Of a DNA stretch of 31,891 bases, positions 23,632-31,891 are shown piece after piece. The stretch comes from an uncultured Asticcacaulis sp. (GTDB lineage: Bacteria; Pseudomonadota; Alphaproteobacteria; Caulobacterales; Caulobacteraceae): NCBI GenBank assembly GCA_946482045.1, contig CAMLPZ010000014.1:1-31891 (forward strand), read 5' to 3'. Made by a program: the position numbers and the translations under genes. The notes beneath the pieces are model-generated. The model saw nothing but the letters and a program-made list of their open reading frames with translations. It made no database searches and was not told where the DNA came from. Positions within the stretch are counted from its first letter, which is position 1; each line of letters starts with the position of its first letter.

Positions 23632-25794
23632 CTACGCGTCCAGATAGTAGTTTTTGACGGCCTTATAGTAGAGACCCTGGCCTTCACCGTAAGTAGACTG
23701 GGCCTTGATGTCGACCTTGTTCAGGATGACGCCCGTAACCTTGACGTTGCTGTCCCTGAGTACGCTCAGCGCGGCGCGGATGATCGGAACGGCAGTGTGC
23801 CGCCACAGGGTCGAGAATACGACGGCATCGGCGTGCTTTGCCAGGATGCGCGCATCGGTGACGGCCAGGACAGGAGCGGTGTCGAGTACGATGACATCGA
23901 ACATGCCGCGCAGCGTCTCGATGAGCCCCTTCATGTCCTGGCTGTCGAAAATGTCCGGAAGCGGGGTCTTTTGGTCTACCAGCGGAATGAAGGCGATACC
24001 GTTGTCTTCGTCGCGCACCAGGATGTCCGACAGTTCTGCCTTCTTATTCAGATATTCGACCAGGCCGGATTTCGCGTCGGAAATCATGAGCTTGGTCAGC
24101 GAGCGGCGGCGGAGGTCGCAATCGATCACGACGACGGATTGCCCGGCCAGCGCCACTGTCTGGGCGAAGCACATGGACACGGTCGTTTTGCCCTCGTTGG
24201 GAATGGCGGAGGTGGTCAAGATGACCTGGATGTTGCCTTGCGCCGTCCGCAACAGCGAGGTGCGCAGGTCGTGGAAGCCTTCCGCGAACAGGGACAGCGG
24301 CTTTTCGGCGATATAGTCCACGGCCAGCTTGCGCTGCGTGCTTTTGCCGACAATCGTGTTCAGGTCGGCAATGCTGGCCAGGTACGGAACGCCCAGCCGT
24401 TCGACGTCCTGGCGCGTGCTGACGCCGTTTTCAAGCGACATCCTGCCCAGGACCGTTGCCCCCGCCACACCGCTGGCGCAGATAAATGCCACGGCAAAGG
24501 CCATTACAAATCCTGGCGACGACGGCAGGGCCGCTTTTGCCAATGAGACGATGCGGGCGTCGGGCGCTTCGAGACCTTCCAGCGAGGCCAGTTGGTTGTA
24601 GCGGCCGAGGTAAGCTTCATAGACGCTGCGCACGGCCTGGGCGTCGCGCTCCAGTTCGTTGAGTTGAACCATGGCGCGGTTGCCTGCGGCCAGGCTACCA
24701 CGCGCCGCCGCGACCTTGGCGGCGATGGCGGCGGTCTTCTGGCGTTCGATTTCCGCTGCCGACTCCAGGTTCATGAGAACGCGGTCGGTTTCTTCCTGAA
24801 TCTCGGTGTCGATCGCCTGCTTCTGGCGCTTGGCTTCGATCAGCTCCGGATGGCGTTCGCCATAACGGCCAGAAAGCTGTGCAATACGCTGCCCCAGTTC
24901 CGCCGATTTCTGCCGCAGGCCTTGAATGACGAGAGAGCCCTGGACTTCGGCCACGCCGCCGCCGGTATAGCCGCGATTGAGTTGACTCCTGGCGCTGCTC
25001 AGGCGCGCCTCAGAGGCTGCCCGGTCCACAGACGCCAGACCCAGCTGGGAGTTCAGCGTGGTGATGTCTTGCTCGGCCAGCATGCCGCCATCGGCGGTCA
25101 ACAAGTTATTGGCGATTTTGAACTGCTGAACCTTGCTTTCGGCGGCTTCCACTTGGCCGCGCAGTTCGTTGACGCGCGCCAGCAATGAACCGCTGGCGCT
25201 TTCCTGGCCCTGCTGCTTGACCTCGAGCTGGGTCTTCAGATACTGCTGCGCCCATTCATTGACGATGGCGCGGGTGCGTTCGGGTGACGTGCTCTCATAA
25301 GTAATGGCGATAACGCGCGCCAGGCCCTGGCGTTTAATCTTGATACCCTCGATCAGACGCGCCTCCGCGCGCTTGTCCAGTTCCGCCTCGGGCTCGCCGG
25401 CCTTGATGCCCAGGAGGGCGAGCACGGCGTTAAGGCCACGCTCTTCGGTAAATTCGTCGACCTCGGTCAGCTTGAGGGTCTTGACGACGCGCTTGGCCAG
25501 TTCGCTCGACTTGACCAGCTCGACTTCGGTATCGACCGCCAGCACATCCGTCATGAGTTGCGGTGTGACGGTCTCCGTCGGAACGGCCTTGATCTGCCGT
25601 GAATCCACCATGACGACCGAGGTTGCCGAAAACTTCTTCGGCTGCAGGATCATGGCCACCAGTACTGCTATAAAGACGACAGCAAAGATACTGAGAAAAA
25701 GCTTCATGTGCCGGCGTGCATGAAGAAGCAGCGTGTGGATATTCACCGAAGGCAGGAAATGCTCGGCAGAACTATGCTTTTCTTTGTTTTCCAT
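23632..25794 (-). CDS. second Wzc-like co-polymerase with tyrosine kinase domain
   Basis: About 720 residues from ATG 25794 (MENKEKHSSAEHFLPSVN); a GTG at 25812 would add six. Neither has a strong Shine-Dalgarno. The layout matches the kinase at 10766-12961: membrane helix (LFLSIFAVVFIAVLVAMIL), Wzz domain, long coiled-coil periplasmic part, second helix (FVMAFAVAFICASGVAGATV), then BY-kinase with Walker A TSAIPNEGKTTVS, Walker A' VVVIDCDLRRRS and Walker B VIVLDTAPVL. The tyrosine tail is shorter (YGEGQGLYYKAVKNYYLDA). It heads a run with the polymerase and a glycosyltransferase. It is clearly diverged from the first copy, so not a recent duplication. Confidence 0.94.
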   Translation of the reverse strand: MENKEKHSSAEHFLPSVNIHTLLLHARRHMKLFLSIFAVVFIAVLVAMILQPKKFSATSVVMVDSRQIKAVPTETVTPQLMTDVLAVDTEVELVKSSELAKRVVKTLKLTEVDEFTEERGLNAVLALLGIKAGEPEAELDKRAEARLIEGIKIKRQGLARVIAITYESTSPERTRAIVNEWAQQYLKTQLEVKQQGQESASGSLLARVNELRGQVEAAESKVQQFKIANNLLTADGGMLAEQDITTLNSQLGLASVDRAASEARLSSARSQLNRGYTGGGVAEVQGSLVIQGLRQKSAELGQRIAQLSGRYGERHPELIEAKRQKQAIDTEIQEETDRVLMNLESAAEIERQKTAAIAAKVAAARGSLAAGNRAMVQLNELERDAQAVRSVYEAYLGRYNQLASLEGLEAPDARIVSLAKAALPSSPGFVMAFAVAFICASGVAGATVLGRMSLENGVSTRQDVERLGVPYLASIADLNTIVGKSTQRKLAVDYIAEKPLSLFAEGFHDLRTSLLRTAQGNIQVILTTSAIPNEGKTTVSMCFAQTVALAGQSVVVIDCDLRRRSLTKLMISDAKSGLVEYLNKKAELSDILVRDEDNGIAFIPLVDQKTPLPDIFDSQDMKGLIETLRGMFDVIVLDTAPVLAVTDARILAKHADAVVFSTLWRHTAVPIIRAALSVLRDSNVKVTGVILNKVDIKAQSTYGEGQGLYYKAVKNYYLDA

Positions 25795-26101
25795 GTTCGT
25801 CACAGGTGTCACAATGTCGCTTTCAAGGTCACTTATTCATTCAAAGCACATGCGGGGACGCGTATCGCACGCGTGGCACTCACATCTGCAAGCTGGAAGA
25901 GGATAGACAGCAGGCCAGCCCAGCGTATTGGCCTTAACGCATTCATTCGGTAGTCGCGCATACTGCCAGCTTCACATTAAGAAACGGCTGACAGTGCCCC
26001 AAAATAGCCTTGATATCTTCTGCTGTACCGAAACAGGAACAGTTTGAAAATATCAAATTTACCAATCTCAGCAGGTGTTTCCCTATCGCCACTACATTTG
26101 T
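25795..26101. other. gene-free region upstream of the second wzc-like gene
   Basis: These 307 bases between the minus-strand glycosyltransferase and the kinase gene show no convincing coding frame. Two ACGCGT palindromes (25858-25863 and 25869-25874) lie about 70 bases upstream of the kinase start and could be an operator; ATTCATTC also occurs twice. No clear terminator is seen after the glycosyltransferase. Confidence 0.4.
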
Positions 26102-27274
26102 CTATGCAGCAAAAGCCGCGTCATCAGGTTCCTGTTGCTTGAGGGTCAAAACAGTCCAGTACTGGTCGATCGTCGTCTGCATGTCATAGCGTTCTGCGCC
26201 GATGAGCGCCTTTTTCGCCCAGGCAGACCTGGCGTCGGCTAAGGCGTACAGATCCAGGGCTTCGGCCATGGCCGCAGCGTCGTTTACAGGCACCAGGATG
26301 CCGTATTTCGCTTCGAGCATCCGGTCTAGCGGCAGGCTGGCCTGCTCATTCAGGATTTCCGACGGCCCCGAACGGCAGTTGGTCGCGATCACGGGCACGC
26401 CAAGTGTCATAGCTTCCGCCAGGGCATTGGGAAAACCTTCGCCGTTTGATGGCAGCACAAAGGCCATGGCGCGGCGGATGTAGGCGAAGGGGTTCGCCGA
26501 GAAGCCAGGGAAGTGCACGCGGTCGCTGAGGCCGGCGCGCGCGGCCTCGTCCTTTAGCCGCGCTTCAAGCGGTCCCTTTCCCAGGATGATGAGGTGCGCA
26601 GACGTCTTACTGCGCGACAGGGCCTCGATCAGCATCGAAAAGTTCTTGCTTTCGACGAAGCGGCCCATGGCGAGTATATAGGGCGCGTCGGGAAGCGCCG
26701 TCGCAGGCTCGTCGGTGGCGAGCGCCGTAATCTGCTCACGGTTAATCGGGTTTGGGATCGATACCAGCTTTGAAGGCGAAATAGCAAAATTGTCGCGCAG
26801 GTCCTCGGCAATGCCTCCGGAGACGCAGATGATCTGATCGGCCAGCGGATAAAGGGTGCGGACCAGCATCTTGGATACCGTCCCGGCCAGTCCCTTGAAG
26901 TGGCCCGACGTGTTGGCGCGCTCCGATATCACCGCTCGGTGCCTCAATACACGGCTGCTCAGGGCATTGATGACGTTGGCGCGGGTCAGGAAGCTTAGCA
27001 CGTACTGGGCTTTCAACTGGCGTCCCAGCTTCAGGAAGGCCGATAGGCCCTTAGCCAGGCTGCCCTGGGTGCGCAGGCGGTGCACAGTCGCCCATTCCGG
27101 TGGGCTGTAGGCTTCGTGTGCTTCGTCGTCCAGCAGCACGAGGTGAATGTCGTACTGGCTGCGGCGGTCCTCGCTGTGGCGCAGAAGGGTCATCATGACC
27201 CGCTCCGCGCCGCCGCCGGCCAGTGAGTTCAGGAGGAAAATAACACGCGGTTTCAAGGGAATGACATCAGACAT
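26102..27274 (-). CDS. glycosyltransferase family 4
   Basis: A 390-residue GT-B glycosyltransferase from ATG 27274 (MSDVIPLKPRVIFLLNSLAG); a TTG at 27295 would add seven residues. The N-terminal loop LNSLAGGGAERVMM is typical for GT4 enzymes. The C-terminal domain has PYILAMGRFVESKNFSMLIE, HLIILGKGPLEARLKDEA and the E-x7-E motif NGEGFPNALAEAMTLG. It overlaps the flippase stop by 8 bases, so they share a transcript. Acceptor and donor are unknown; it should help build the repeat unit that the flippase moves. Confidence 0.92.
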   Translation of the reverse strand: MSDVIPLKPRVIFLLNSLAGGGAERVMMTLLRHSEDRRSQYDIHLVLLDDEAHEAYSPPEWATVHRLRTQGSLAKGLSAFLKLGRQLKAQYVLSFLTRANVINALSSRVLRHRAVISERANTSGHFKGLAGTVSKMLVRTLYPLADQIICVSGGIAEDLRDNFAISPSKLVSIPNPINREQITALATDEPATALPDAPYILAMGRFVESKNFSMLIEALSRSKTSAHLIILGKGPLEARLKDEAARAGLSDRVHFPGFSANPFAYIRRAMAFVLPSNGEGFPNALAEAMTLGVPVIATNCRSGPSEILNEQASLPLDRMLEAKYGILVPVNDAAAMAEALDLYALADARSAWAKKALIGAERYDMQTTIDQYWTVLTLKQQEPDDAAFAA

Positions 27275-28778
27275 AGGTTTTGATCCGCGGGACAATCAGA
27301 GTCATCAATCGGGTATAGAGCGGCGCAACTTTCTTAGGCACGACGGGACCTATCTCCCTATGCAGGCGCAACAGGAAGGCCTGGCCGAAGAGGACAAGCG
27401 ACAAGGCATAGATCCCAGCACCCGTCAGCGCCATGGCTGCGACACGGACATATATGTTCCAGTCACCGACCAGCCAGAGGCGTAGCGCCGACAGCGCGAC
27501 AAGCATGGTTCCCGCGGCAAGCAGCGGCGGGAAAAGATGGCCAAGCCAGTCGCGTAACGTGATGTCCAAAACGGCCGTTGTCTTCCAGACGACGTAGGGC
27601 AGGGTGAGGTAGGCGGCGATGACGGCTGCCGTGGCGGCCCAGACGATGCCAAATCGGGTCCCGTACCACAGGGCGGTCAGACCGAAGATGAGGTTGAGCA
27701 CCTGGATAATCACCAGTGGTTTTGACAGTCCGGCGGCGATCAGCGCCGAAGAGGACATGCGGGTAACGACCAACGGAACGACGCTGAGCGACAGGACGGC
27801 CATGATGGTTGCGCTGATCGCCCACTTCTCGCCGAAGAAGAGGGTAATCAGGTCCGGCGCCAGCGCCGCCGCGCCGAGAAAGACCGGGAAGACGAAGGTG
27901 GTCGTGACCGCCATGACGGCCAGATAACCCTTGCCGGGCGCCGCGCTGTTGTCCTTGCGGCGCGCGAAGGCAGAGAGCGAAACGTCCTGGATCGGCTGGA
28001 CCAGCACCTGCGTCGCCAGGTCGAGGCACCGCGATCCGATACGGAAGAAGGCCAGTTGCGCCGATCCCAGGATAGCGGAGATGACCATGTCGGGCAGCTT
28101 GGTGATCGACAGTTCGATCAGGCGGCTGCCAGTGACGTTGGCGCTGAAGCCGCTGACGTCTCGGACGATCTTCCAGTCAAAGTAAAATTTGGGCATCCAG
28201 CGTGCTTCGATCCAGGTGACGACGGTGGTGATGACCGCCTGAACGATACGCTGGAAAACGAGGGCCCAGATGCCGAAACCATGAAAGGCCATGTATACGG
28301 CCAAAGCGCCGGCGGCCGTATTGGCCCACAGGCCACGCAGCGCCAACTGGTTGTATTTGAAGTTGCGGCGCAGGTAGGACACATGCACGGCGCGCGCGGC
28401 ATCGATGATGAACATCGACGACAGAGCCATCAGCGCCGTCGATACCGATGCTTCGAAGTGCGTTGTGATGACAAACTTCGAGATGATCAACACCAGGACG
28501 GTTATAACCATCGCGAGCGCGATGTTCAGCCAGAAACAGGTCGAGGCCGTGCGGTCTTCCCATTCCGCGCGCTGGATCAGCGATTCCGGGATGCCGCCAA
28601 AGGCGAGGACGCGGCCGATATCGATGAAGATGACAGCGATCAGCACAGCGCCGATTTCCGCAGGCGCCAGGACGCGGGCCAGAGCCGCGAAAACAACAAA
28701 ACCAATGATGTTGTTCGCGACGGTCCCCAGCATCATCCATAAGGAGCCGGACAGGAGTTTGGATCGGGTTTGCGACAT
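27267..28778 (-). CDS. Wzx-type polysaccharide flippase
   Basis: A multi-pass membrane protein (503 residues from ATG 28778, MSQTRSKLLSGSLWMML) of the MOP/polysaccharide flippase group, which moves lipid-linked repeat units across the inner membrane. The frame extends to 28847, but those residues are proline/arginine-rich and lie within the end of the acyltransferase gene, so they are rejected. About 12-14 hydrophobic segments are visible, beginning VANNIIGFVVFAALARVLAP, with the family-like FGGIPESLIQRAEW after the second. The gene starts 7 bases after the acyltransferase stop and overlaps the glycosyltransferase. The family resembles the ExoT/WzxC branch; exact branch is uncertain. Confidence 0.9.
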   Translation of the reverse strand: MSQTRSKLLSGSLWMMLGTVANNIIGFVVFAALARVLAPAEIGAVLIAVIFIDIGRVLAFGGIPESLIQRAEWEDRTASTCFWLNIALAMVITVLVLIISKFVITTHFEASVSTALMALSSMFIIDAARAVHVSYLRRNFKYNQLALRGLWANTAAGALAVYMAFHGFGIWALVFQRIVQAVITTVVTWIEARWMPKFYFDWKIVRDVSGFSANVTGSRLIELSITKLPDMVISAILGSAQLAFFRIGSRCLDLATQVLVQPIQDVSLSAFARRKDNSAAPGKGYLAVMAVTTTFVFPVFLGAAALAPDLITLFFGEKWAISATIMAVLSLSVVPLVVTRMSSSALIAAGLSKPLVIIQVLNLIFGLTALWYGTRFGIVWAATAAVIAAYLTLPYVVWKTTAVLDITLRDWLGHLFPPLLAAGTMLVALSALRLWLVGDWNIYVRVAAMALTGAGIYALSLVLFGQAFLLRLHREIGPVVPKKVAPLYTRLMTLIVPRIKTYV

Positions 28779-28785
28779 GCTGTGT

Positions 28786-29976
28786 CTATTTCCCAGCCGC
28801 GCTGGCGAGCGGAGCAGGGGCGGTCTGGGGCGTGTCGGCCGGGGCACGCTTTTCCATGGGCGTGATGCCGATGACCATCTTGTCCAAGCCGATAAGCGAG
28901 AAGAGCTTGGTCAGATTGGCGATGAACAGTTTGCGGAAGCGCCATTCAGCGACATAGGAGCCGAGGCGGCCGAGCGCAAATACGGTCAACAGGGTGACAA
29001 CTATGGCGGCGTCCATGGAAAGATAAGGCGACAGCATCTTCATGAGCGTCATGCCGATCATCTGGTGGAACAGATAAATAGCGTAGCTGTATTCGCCGAT
29101 CCAGGCGAAGATCTTATTCTTGAGGACAATGTGGTCGAACGCCACCAGGAAGGAAAACAGCAGGATGAAGAGGATATTGTCCTCGGCCTTGAACAGATGG
29201 ATTTCATAGACCCCGATAAGGCCGGTGATACAGGCCATGAAGAGGACCGCTGAGAACAGTCCGTCCAGCTTCTTGCGGTACAAGGCGACACCGACGGCGA
29301 ACATCGGCAGATACTGCGATATGAACACACCGTGCAGGACCTGGCTGAGCGCACGGAACTGCACGGAATCCGCAAAACCTATCGGGCCGGCACGGTCGAA
29401 ATACAGGATCAGGAAGTCGATGCCGGCCAGGACCACGGCAAAGATACAGAAATTTCTGGCGAAATTCTTAGGGAAGATGACAGCGAACATGCCGATGTAG
29501 AAGTAGAACTTCAGCTCTACCAGTAGCGACCAGAAGGCGTCGTCGATCCACTTGAAACCAAGGTCTTCCGCGAAGAACATGGTGCCGAGCAGGTCGGCGA
29601 CGTCACGGCTCTGTTCATAGAAGGGATAGTGTTCGTATCCAACATACTGGCCCTCAGCGACGACCGGCGGAGGGAAAACCTGCAGGAAGGCGAATACGAC
29701 GATATTGGCCACGATGAACAGCGGCCAGATGCGCGAGATGCGTTTGGCGTAGAAGTCGGCCAAGGTCCTGGAGGCTTCAAGCGACTTGGCGATCAGATAG
29801 CCGCTGATGATAAAGAAGACCAAAACCCCCAGCTTGCCTATATGCTGAGGGACGCTGGGTCCGGTGGCGTAACCCCAGGCTTCGTGGGGAAGCCGGTTGG
29901 AAAAGTGAAAATAAACAATAATGAACACGGCAATGCCCCGCCATTGCTCGATGAATGTGTCTTTTATCTTTTCCAT
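28786..29976 (-). CDS. membrane acyltransferase of exopolysaccharide locus (acyltransferase family 3)
   Basis: A 396-residue OafA-like membrane acyltransferase, starting at ATG 29976 (MEKIKDTFIEQWRGIAVFI); upstream frame to 30063 is not convincing. Conserved features are the R-G...H block WRGIAVFIIVYFHFSNRLP, LVFFIISGYLIAKS and FYAKRISRIWPLFIVAN. About ten membrane helices follow, and the tail is proline/alanine-rich (ADTPQTAPAPLASAAGK). It probably adds acetyl or another acyl group to a sugar of the polymer. It is the first gene of the flippase-glycosyltransferase transcript. Confidence 0.9.
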   Translation of the reverse strand: MEKIKDTFIEQWRGIAVFIIVYFHFSNRLPHEAWGYATGPSVPQHIGKLGVLVFFIISGYLIAKSLEASRTLADFYAKRISRIWPLFIVANIVVFAFLQVFPPPVVAEGQYVGYEHYPFYEQSRDVADLLGTMFFAEDLGFKWIDDAFWSLLVELKFYFYIGMFAVIFPKNFARNFCIFAVVLAGIDFLILYFDRAGPIGFADSVQFRALSQVLHGVFISQYLPMFAVGVALYRKKLDGLFSAVLFMACITGLIGVYEIHLFKAEDNILFILLFSFLVAFDHIVLKNKIFAWIGEYSYAIYLFHQMIGMTLMKMLSPYLSMDAAIVVTLLTVFALGRLGSYVAEWRFRKLFIANLTKLFSLIGLDKMVIGITPMEKRAPADTPQTAPAPLASAAGK

Positions 29977-30456
29977 TACAGACCCAAACCGGTGCGAAGT
30001 CAGTGTGTAGCGTGTCATTCTGGCGCATATGAGAGACAGGCTATGCGCGTTTGCCTGTCCCACCTGTGGCCACCGCGAATGAACGAAGCCGATTGCATTT
30101 TCCGTGCCAATTACGCGTCTACGGGGAATACGCTATACTGTGTGTTCAATCCGTTAAGCCGTTGATCCAACGACAAAGTTTTTTATGGTTATGATATTCG
30201 TACGCGTGGGCAGTGTACAAAATTACCGCAGAAAGCAGCGGTGCACGCAAAAGGCCAAAAAAATCGCGTCATCAAGAGCTATTCGTTTATGCGACGAAAA
30301 TCAATACAAAATGCTGCGGCGCAACATTTTGTTTACAATAGTGTCCCGGTCTGGACGGTATCGATCCTGAGGGCAAAAAAAGAACGAGGAACGCGAAGTT
30401 CCTCGTTCTCTAAGCTTTCACTGATCAGACGAGACCAGTTGTACTGCCGTGGTTTA
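29977..30456. other. gene-free region between acyltransferase and second mini-RTX gene
   Basis: No coding frame with a convincing start or family signal is seen in 480 bases. It holds the minus-strand promoter region of the acyltransferase-flippase transcript and, at its right end, the terminator of the mini-RTX gene. A short inverted repeat (CAAAATG/CATTTTG, 30307-30331) and an imperfect palindrome at 30160-30172 are the only structures noted. Confidence 0.45.
30375..30409 (-). terminator. Rho-independent terminator after the second mini-RTX gene
   Basis: A perfect 12-base stem (30381-30392 with 30398-30409), 5-base loop GCGAA, and a run of six T on the minus strand. It lies 48 bases after the RTX stop and insulates the acyltransferase operon. 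Confidence 0.9.
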
Positions 30457-31008
30457 TTAGAACGCGAAGTCCGACGAGCTGACCGAAGCCACGCCCTTCA
30501 GGAAGATCGAGTCCGAGCCGTAGGAGATGGTCGTGCCCGAGGCGTTGGTCGTGATGACCAGGTCAGCAAATGACAGGCCGGTAGCCGACAGGTCGATGTG
30601 GTCAGTGCCGCTGACGAAGTCGGCAATCTTGTCGGCGCCGTCGCCGAAATCGAAGACGAACAGGTCGGAGTCAGCACCGCCGCTCAGCAGGTCGTTGCCC
30701 GTGCCGCCGTAGAGAACATCGTTGCCGGCGTCGCCCATGATCTTGTCGTCGCCAGCGCCGCCGAGGACGATGTCGTCGCCCGCACGAGCGTAGATGACGT
30801 CATTGCCGTCACCACCATCGACTCGGTCATTGCCCTTGCCGGCTGTGATGTTGTCGTTGCCGGCGTCGCCGGTGATGAAGTCGTCGCCGGTGGCGCCGTT
30901 GATGATATCATCGCCGGCCTTGGCGCGGATCGAGTCAGCGCCGGTGGTGCCGGTGATGTCGTCGGCATTCTTGGTGCCTTCGATTTGAGGGAAGAAATAA
31001 GAGCTCAT
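30457..31008 (-). CDS. RTX-only calcium-binding mini-protein
   Basis: A 183-residue protein with about eleven RTX nonapeptides at residues about 20-118 (KAGDDIING, DAGNDNITA, GAGDDKIMG, GTGNDLLSG) and a C-terminal part ending FLKGVASVSSSDFAF. That end is nearly the same as in the mini-RTX at 19658-20230; even the DNA keeps about 26 bases with one change (19682-19707 against 30481-30506). There is no enzyme domain and no N-terminal signal (MSSYFFPQIEGTKNADD), fitting type I secretion. The start has GGAG 8 bases upstream. The N-termini and repeats of the two proteins differ, so they are paralogues rather than a fresh copy. Confidence 0.9.
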   Translation of the reverse strand: MSSYFFPQIEGTKNADDITGTTGADSIRAKAGDDIINGATGDDFITGDAGNDNITAGKGNDRVDGGDGNDVIYARAGDDIVLGGAGDDKIMGDAGNDVLYGGTGNDLLSGGADSDLFVFDFGDGADKIADFVSGTDHIDLSATGLSFADLVITTNASGTTISYGSDSIFLKGVASVSSSDFAF

Positions 31009-31781
31009 GGTTTATCTCCAGTAGGATGAAGCGTTGTGACAACTCTGCAGGCAATCCCAACGCGGGAATGCGGTAGGATAGGAACGCAAAAAATATACCA
31101 GCCCTCCCCTGGGCCAATAAACTTACCAGTCAACCAATCAAAAACACATGCTTCCCCAATGGGTTGCGGTGCCAAGGTGGTAAACCAACCACTAACGGCG
31201 CGGCTTATGCAATCAAGGCAAAATTTTGTCGAAAACTGCGCAAAACCCGCCCCGTCACGTTCACTCACGTTTCTGTTAGTAGTTTGTTAGCGATATACAC
31301 GACGCGGCCTACCCGCAGAAATTCTTTATCCTATGAGTTGAATAAGGCCACTTTTGCTGCCCTATTGCGCTCATTTCTCGCATAGGTAAGTTAATTAACC
31401 TAAAAACTGTTCAGTTTTGGCACATGGATACATCACCTGATGCCTTAGTTCCTTAATCTGCCGAATTTTCAACTGCCGGACGCGACGCCTTTAATGCAAA
31501 GCGATTGCAAGGATCGGGCGCTTTAGCATACATGCTCTACAGATGAAAATCGTACCAGTTTGACAAGGTTAATGTGGAATAAAACATAAATACTACAGAA
31601 AAAATTAAAGTAAATCTATATTAACGCATAATTCTTTCTGATGCATAACGGCAATTCAGATAATAAATATTGTTAAATTACAAATTTACCAATGACCGTA
31701 AATAGAGATTAATACTCGGCATAAATAGTCAATGCGTGTTCGCACCTTAATTGGTGCGTTTTTTATGGCTGGAGTGACTGA
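31009..31781. other. AT-rich gene-free region before the last gene
   Basis: No convincing gene is seen in 773 bases; the short frames lack Shine-Dalgarno sites and family signals. GC falls to about 22-25% over 31561-31680 by my count, far below the surrounding genes. It must hold the promoter of the mini-RTX gene on the left and of the beta-helix gene on the right, and may hold an RNA gene ending at the hairpin at 31741. Confidence 0.5.
31741..31764 (+). terminator. intrinsic terminator-like hairpin just before the last gene
   Basis: A GC-rich 6-base stem (CGCACC/GGTGCG), a 6-base loop TTAATT and a run of six T. It ends only 17 bases before the ATG at 31782. It could end a short upstream RNA or act as an attenuator for the gene. 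Confidence 0.65.
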
Positions 31782-31891
31782 ATGGCTGACTATTATATCT
31801 CCCCGACCGGCAGCGGTTCGCAGAACGGCATCGGAATCGGCAATGCCTCGACCCTCAGTCAGTTGGACAGTATCCTCGCCAAGGCCCAGGC
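31782..31891 (+). CDS. start of probable secreted beta-helix protein, 3' end beyond window
   Basis: Only 36 residues are present (MADYYISPTGSGSQNG and the following GIGIGNASTLSQLDSI...). There is a GGAG Shine-Dalgarno 7 bases before the ATG. This N-terminus resembles right-handed beta-helix proteins that begin YYVSPTGSGS-like, many of which have no signal peptide and leave through type I systems by C-terminal RTX repeats. Lack of a signal peptide is seen; the rest is inferred from memory of the family. Its position beside a mini-RTX gene fits a further substrate of the secretion system at 15146-18513. Confidence 0.65.
   Translation, partial: MADYYISPTGSGSQNGIGIGNASTLSQLDSILAKAQ

Noticed and set aside
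23797..24546. 249-residue plus-strand open frame
   Set aside because: Antisense to the kinase domain of the second Wzc-like gene.

Overview
The window looks like chromosomal DNA of a high-GC alphaproteobacterium, most likely of the Caulobacterales (Asticcacaulis/Caulobacter-like). Signs are the GC-rich coding, a GTTC-type LexA box before dinB, a PrtD/PrtE-type type I secretion pair, RTX proteins and a Wzx/Wzy-type exopolysaccharide locus. This placement is inference; no rRNA or tRNA gene is visible to confirm it.

Left part (1-8120) is housekeeping. On the minus strand, in transcription order, lie an acyltransferase, then mccB, a methylglutaconyl-CoA hydratase and mccA, then a compound palindromic repeat, then an isovaleryl-CoA dehydrogenase cut by the window edge. 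Together they form the leucine/isovalerate degradation pathway. Divergently, a small SH3-like protein is followed by dinB (DNA polymerase IV) with a near-consensus LexA box.

Middle part (8510-19630, mostly plus strand) carries an exopolysaccharide export unit: an outer-membrane beta-barrel, a Wza-like export protein and a Wzc-like tyrosine kinase, closed by a strong terminator. Next come a small membrane protein on the minus strand and a secreted pectate-lyase-like enzyme with its own terminator. A type I secretion ABC transporter, its HlyD-type adaptor and an M23 peptidase follow, closed by a bidirectional terminator. Two related palindromic elements sit between the transporter and the adaptor.

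Right part (19658-31008, mostly minus strand) is bracketed by two very short RTX-only calcium-binding proteins with nearly identical C-termini. Between them are acyltransferase, Wzx flippase and a glycosyltransferase, then a second Wzc-like kinase, a Wzy polymerase and a second glycosyltransferase, plus a 54-residue membrane protein on the plus strand. An AT-rich, apparently non-coding stretch then leads to the start of another probable secreted beta-helix protein, cut by the window end.

How the genes may work together: the glycosyltransferases, flippase, polymerase, two Wzc-like co-polymerases, Wza-like protein and outer-membrane barrel would assemble and export a polysaccharide, modified by the acyltransferase and trimmed by the lyase. 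The type I system would secrete the mini-RTX proteins and perhaps the beta-helix protein into the same matrix. No initiating sugar-phosphate transferase, TolC-like protein or Wzb-like phosphatase is seen here, so these would have to come from elsewhere.
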